Below, piece by piece: positions 36,610 to 38,902 of a stretch of 38,902 bases of DNA. Every line of letters starts with the position of its first letter. Within the stretch, counting starts at the first letter, position 1. This DNA is from Gammaproteobacteria bacterium. Its GTDB lineage: Bacteria > Pseudomonadota > Gammaproteobacteria > Pseudomonadales > Cellvibrionaceae. The stretch is from contig SYDJ01000174.1 in the NCBI GenBank assembly GCA_005801205.1, forward strand, positions 1-38,902. Reading direction: 5' to 3'. Position numbers and translations under genes: made by a program. The notes beneath the pieces were generated by a model, which had not been told where the DNA came from, did no database searches, and saw only the letters and a list, made by a program, of their open reading frames with translations.

Positions 36610-37758
36610 ATGCTAGATCCTCGCTTTTATTCCCTCGTTCTGCACCGTTTGCCCCATGTGGGCGCTGTAACATTCAATCGCTTGGTCAGTTTATTTGGCT
36701 CACCAGAAGCAGCACTAGGCCAACCCAGCCAGCAACTTGAAGCCTTAGTTGATGCAGAAACCTTACTCGTTATTCAGGATTTTCAATCTAATCCAGAAAT
36801 CTCCGCTATTGGCCAAAAAGCCCTCGTAGACTTGGAATGGATAGATGCTCAGCCAAGTGTGCATCTGCTGTCAACGGGGGATTCCAGTTACCCAGAGTTG
36901 CTGCAGAAGATCCCCAATTTCCCGCCCTTACTCTTTGTACGCGGCGACATTCACCTCTTAAGCTTGCCGCAAATCGCCATTGTCGGCAGCCGCAACCCGT
37001 CAAGCGGCGGCAGCGACAATGCTTACAGATTTGCCGAGTTTTTAGCCGCAAATGGTTTTGCGATTACGAGCGGTTTGGCCTTGGGGGTGGATGCCGCTGC
37101 CCATCAAGGTGCACTGGCAGCGCAAGGTAAAACCATCGCCGTCATGGGTACTGGGCTGGATATGATTTACCCTTCCCGCCACCGAGCCTTGGCGCAGCAG
37201 ATAGTCGATACAGGCGGCGCTCTGGTCAGCGAGCTGCCCTTGGGTAGTAGCTCTAAAGCGGCTAATTTTCCGCAGCGTAATCGCATTATCAGTGGTTTAA
37301 GTTGCGGTGTTTTAGTGGTTGAGGCAGCTATTCAAAGTGGATCGCTCATCACGGCCAAAGCCGCTATGCAACAAAGCCGCGAAGTCTTTGCCATTCCCGG
37401 TTCTATCCACAATCCATTGGCGCGGGGCTGTCATCAATTGATTCGCCAAGGCGCAACCTTAGTAGAAACGGGGCAAGATATAGTGGATCAACTACAAGGC
37501 ATGCTGGGTTATCAGCGTGAAAAGTTGATAAAGTTGCAAGAAAAAGCGGCGAAAAAAACAGAATTAGATGAAAAAATCCTAGATTGTTTATCACCTGCTG
37601 AACAGCAACTGATTAACGCCATGGGCTATGACCCTGTGAATATTGATGATTTGGTTGAGCGCACAGGCATTGCGGTGGGTAGCGTGGCGGCGCAGATGAT
37701 TGGGTTGGAGATTAAGGGGTATGTGCAGCAAATCGGCGCCGGTTATCAACGAGTTTAG
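36610..37758 (+). CDS. dprA: DNA-processing protein DprA
   Basis: IAIVGSRNPSSGG, GFAITSGLALGVDAAAHQGAL, GTGLDMIYPSRHRALAQQI, FPQRNRIISGLS. Confidence 0.97.
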   Translation: MLDPRFYSLVLHRLPHVGAVTFNRLVSLFGSPEAALGQPSQQLEALVDAETLLVIQDFQSNPEISAIGQKALVDLEWIDAQPSVHLLSTGDSSYPELLQKIPNFPPLLFVRGDIHLLSLPQIAIVGSRNPSSGGSDNAYRFAEFLAANGFAITSGLALGVDAAAHQGALAAQGKTIAVMGTGLDMIYPSRHRALAQQIVDTGGALVSELPLGSSSKAANFPQRNRIISGLSCGVLVVEAAIQSGSLITAKAAMQQSREVFAIPGSIHNPLARGCHQLIRQGATLVETGQDIVDQLQGMLGYQREKLIKLQEKAAKKTELDEKILDCLSPAEQQLINAMGYDPVNIDDLVERTGIAVGSVAAQMIGLEIKGYVQQIGAGYQRV

Positions 37759-37915
37759 GCGTCTGCGGTTGGAGTGAACCCTATTGATTCGTGCCCACAT
37801 TGATTTGTTTTGTGGGGGTTCCGTTCAATCTATGGTTCCCTCCGCCACTATATTTCGGTAGATTGCACACCAACTGCTTTTGGGCCGTTCCCTATCCATT
37901 CGTAAGGCACTTCCT

Positions 37916-38485
37916 ATGATTAACTGGTCTTTGAATCCCCGCGTGCAATACGCTGCAAAGCAAATGTGGCAAGGCGGCGTTGTTGCCTACCCTACGGAGG
38001 CGGTATGGGGTTTGGGCTGCAATCCATTCAGTGAAGATGCAGTTATGCGTTTGCTGGATATGAAAGAGCGCCCTGTCAATAAAGGTTTGATTCTGTTGGC
38101 CGCCGATATCAGCCTGTTCGAACCTTTTATCTACCATTTGAACGATATTCAGCGCCAACGCATTAAGAAAACCTGGCCTGGGCCGGTGACTTGGTTAGTG
38201 CCTAATAACGGCCTAGCGCCCAAATGGATTACGGGCGATTACACCGGCGTTGCCTTGCGTGTGACCGATCACCCAGTGGCGGCCGGTTTAAGCCGCGCCT
38301 TTGGTGCGCCTATTGTATCCACCTCGTGCAATCTGCAAGGCCGCCCACCGGCGCGCACCGGCTTTGACGTTCACCGTTATTTTGGCGATGAGCTAGATGC
38401 CATTACCTCTGGCACAGTAGGCAAGCGTGCTAATCCTTCTGAAATCCGCGATCTTATGACCGGTGAAGTCGTTCGCCCGGGCTAA
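37916..38485 (+). CDS. tsaC: L-threonylcarbamoyladenylate synthase (Sua5/YrdC/YciO)
   Basis: VVAYPTEAVWGLGCNPFSEDAVMRLLDMKERPVNKGLILLA...IVSTSCNLQGRPPARTGFDV; start set at the MINWSLNPRVQYAA Met. Confidence 0.94.
   Translation: MINWSLNPRVQYAAKQMWQGGVVAYPTEAVWGLGCNPFSEDAVMRLLDMKERPVNKGLILLAADISLFEPFIYHLNDIQRQRIKKTWPGPVTWLVPNNGLAPKWITGDYTGVALRVTDHPVAAGLSRAFGAPIVSTSCNLQGRPPARTGFDVHRYFGDELDAITSGTVGKRANPSEIRDLMTGEVVRPG

Positions 38486-38902
<417 letters not shown>

Overview
The window is a chromosomal segment of a gammaproteobacterium, probably Cellvibrio-like (inferred from gene content only). Housekeeping blocks flank an accessory locus for acidic-polysaccharide or uronate catabolism at about 7.2-28 kb. 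Left side: partial glyQ (-), a glycosyltransferase family 9 gene, an unannotated 39-aa single-TM peptide behind a perfect FNR/Anr-type box, an Atm1-type ABC exporter, and a PilJ-sensor/CheA-like kinase + CheY + CheX cassette. Accessory locus: a six-gene minus-strand operon (GH105-DUF4861, XdhC, MocA-like, 2Fe-2S subunit, Tat-exported molybdenum hydroxylase, alginate-lyase-fold protein), kduI-kduD (+), a TonB-dependent receptor, a GH3/tandem-repeat/CBM6 operon, a multi-TM AraC-type regulator, and a GlcG/HbpS-like + aldo/keto reductase operon. Right side: a secreted coiled-coil protein, RidA, S9 peptidase, rsmB, fmt, def, a LysM protein, dprA, tsaC and partial hemF. The strongest unexplained signal is a bipartite intergenic motif, CTAGTC-N17-AAAGTGGG (gene-sense CCCACTTT-N17-GACTAG). 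It occurs four times with exactly the same spacing and orientation, once upstream of each of the four minus-strand transcription units of the catabolic locus, which suggests a local regulon. Two of the four leaders also carry minus-strand intrinsic-terminator hairpins between the motif and the gene (possible attenuation). The CBM6-like lipoprotein gene has an in-frame TGA just before its apparently conserved C-terminal strand.
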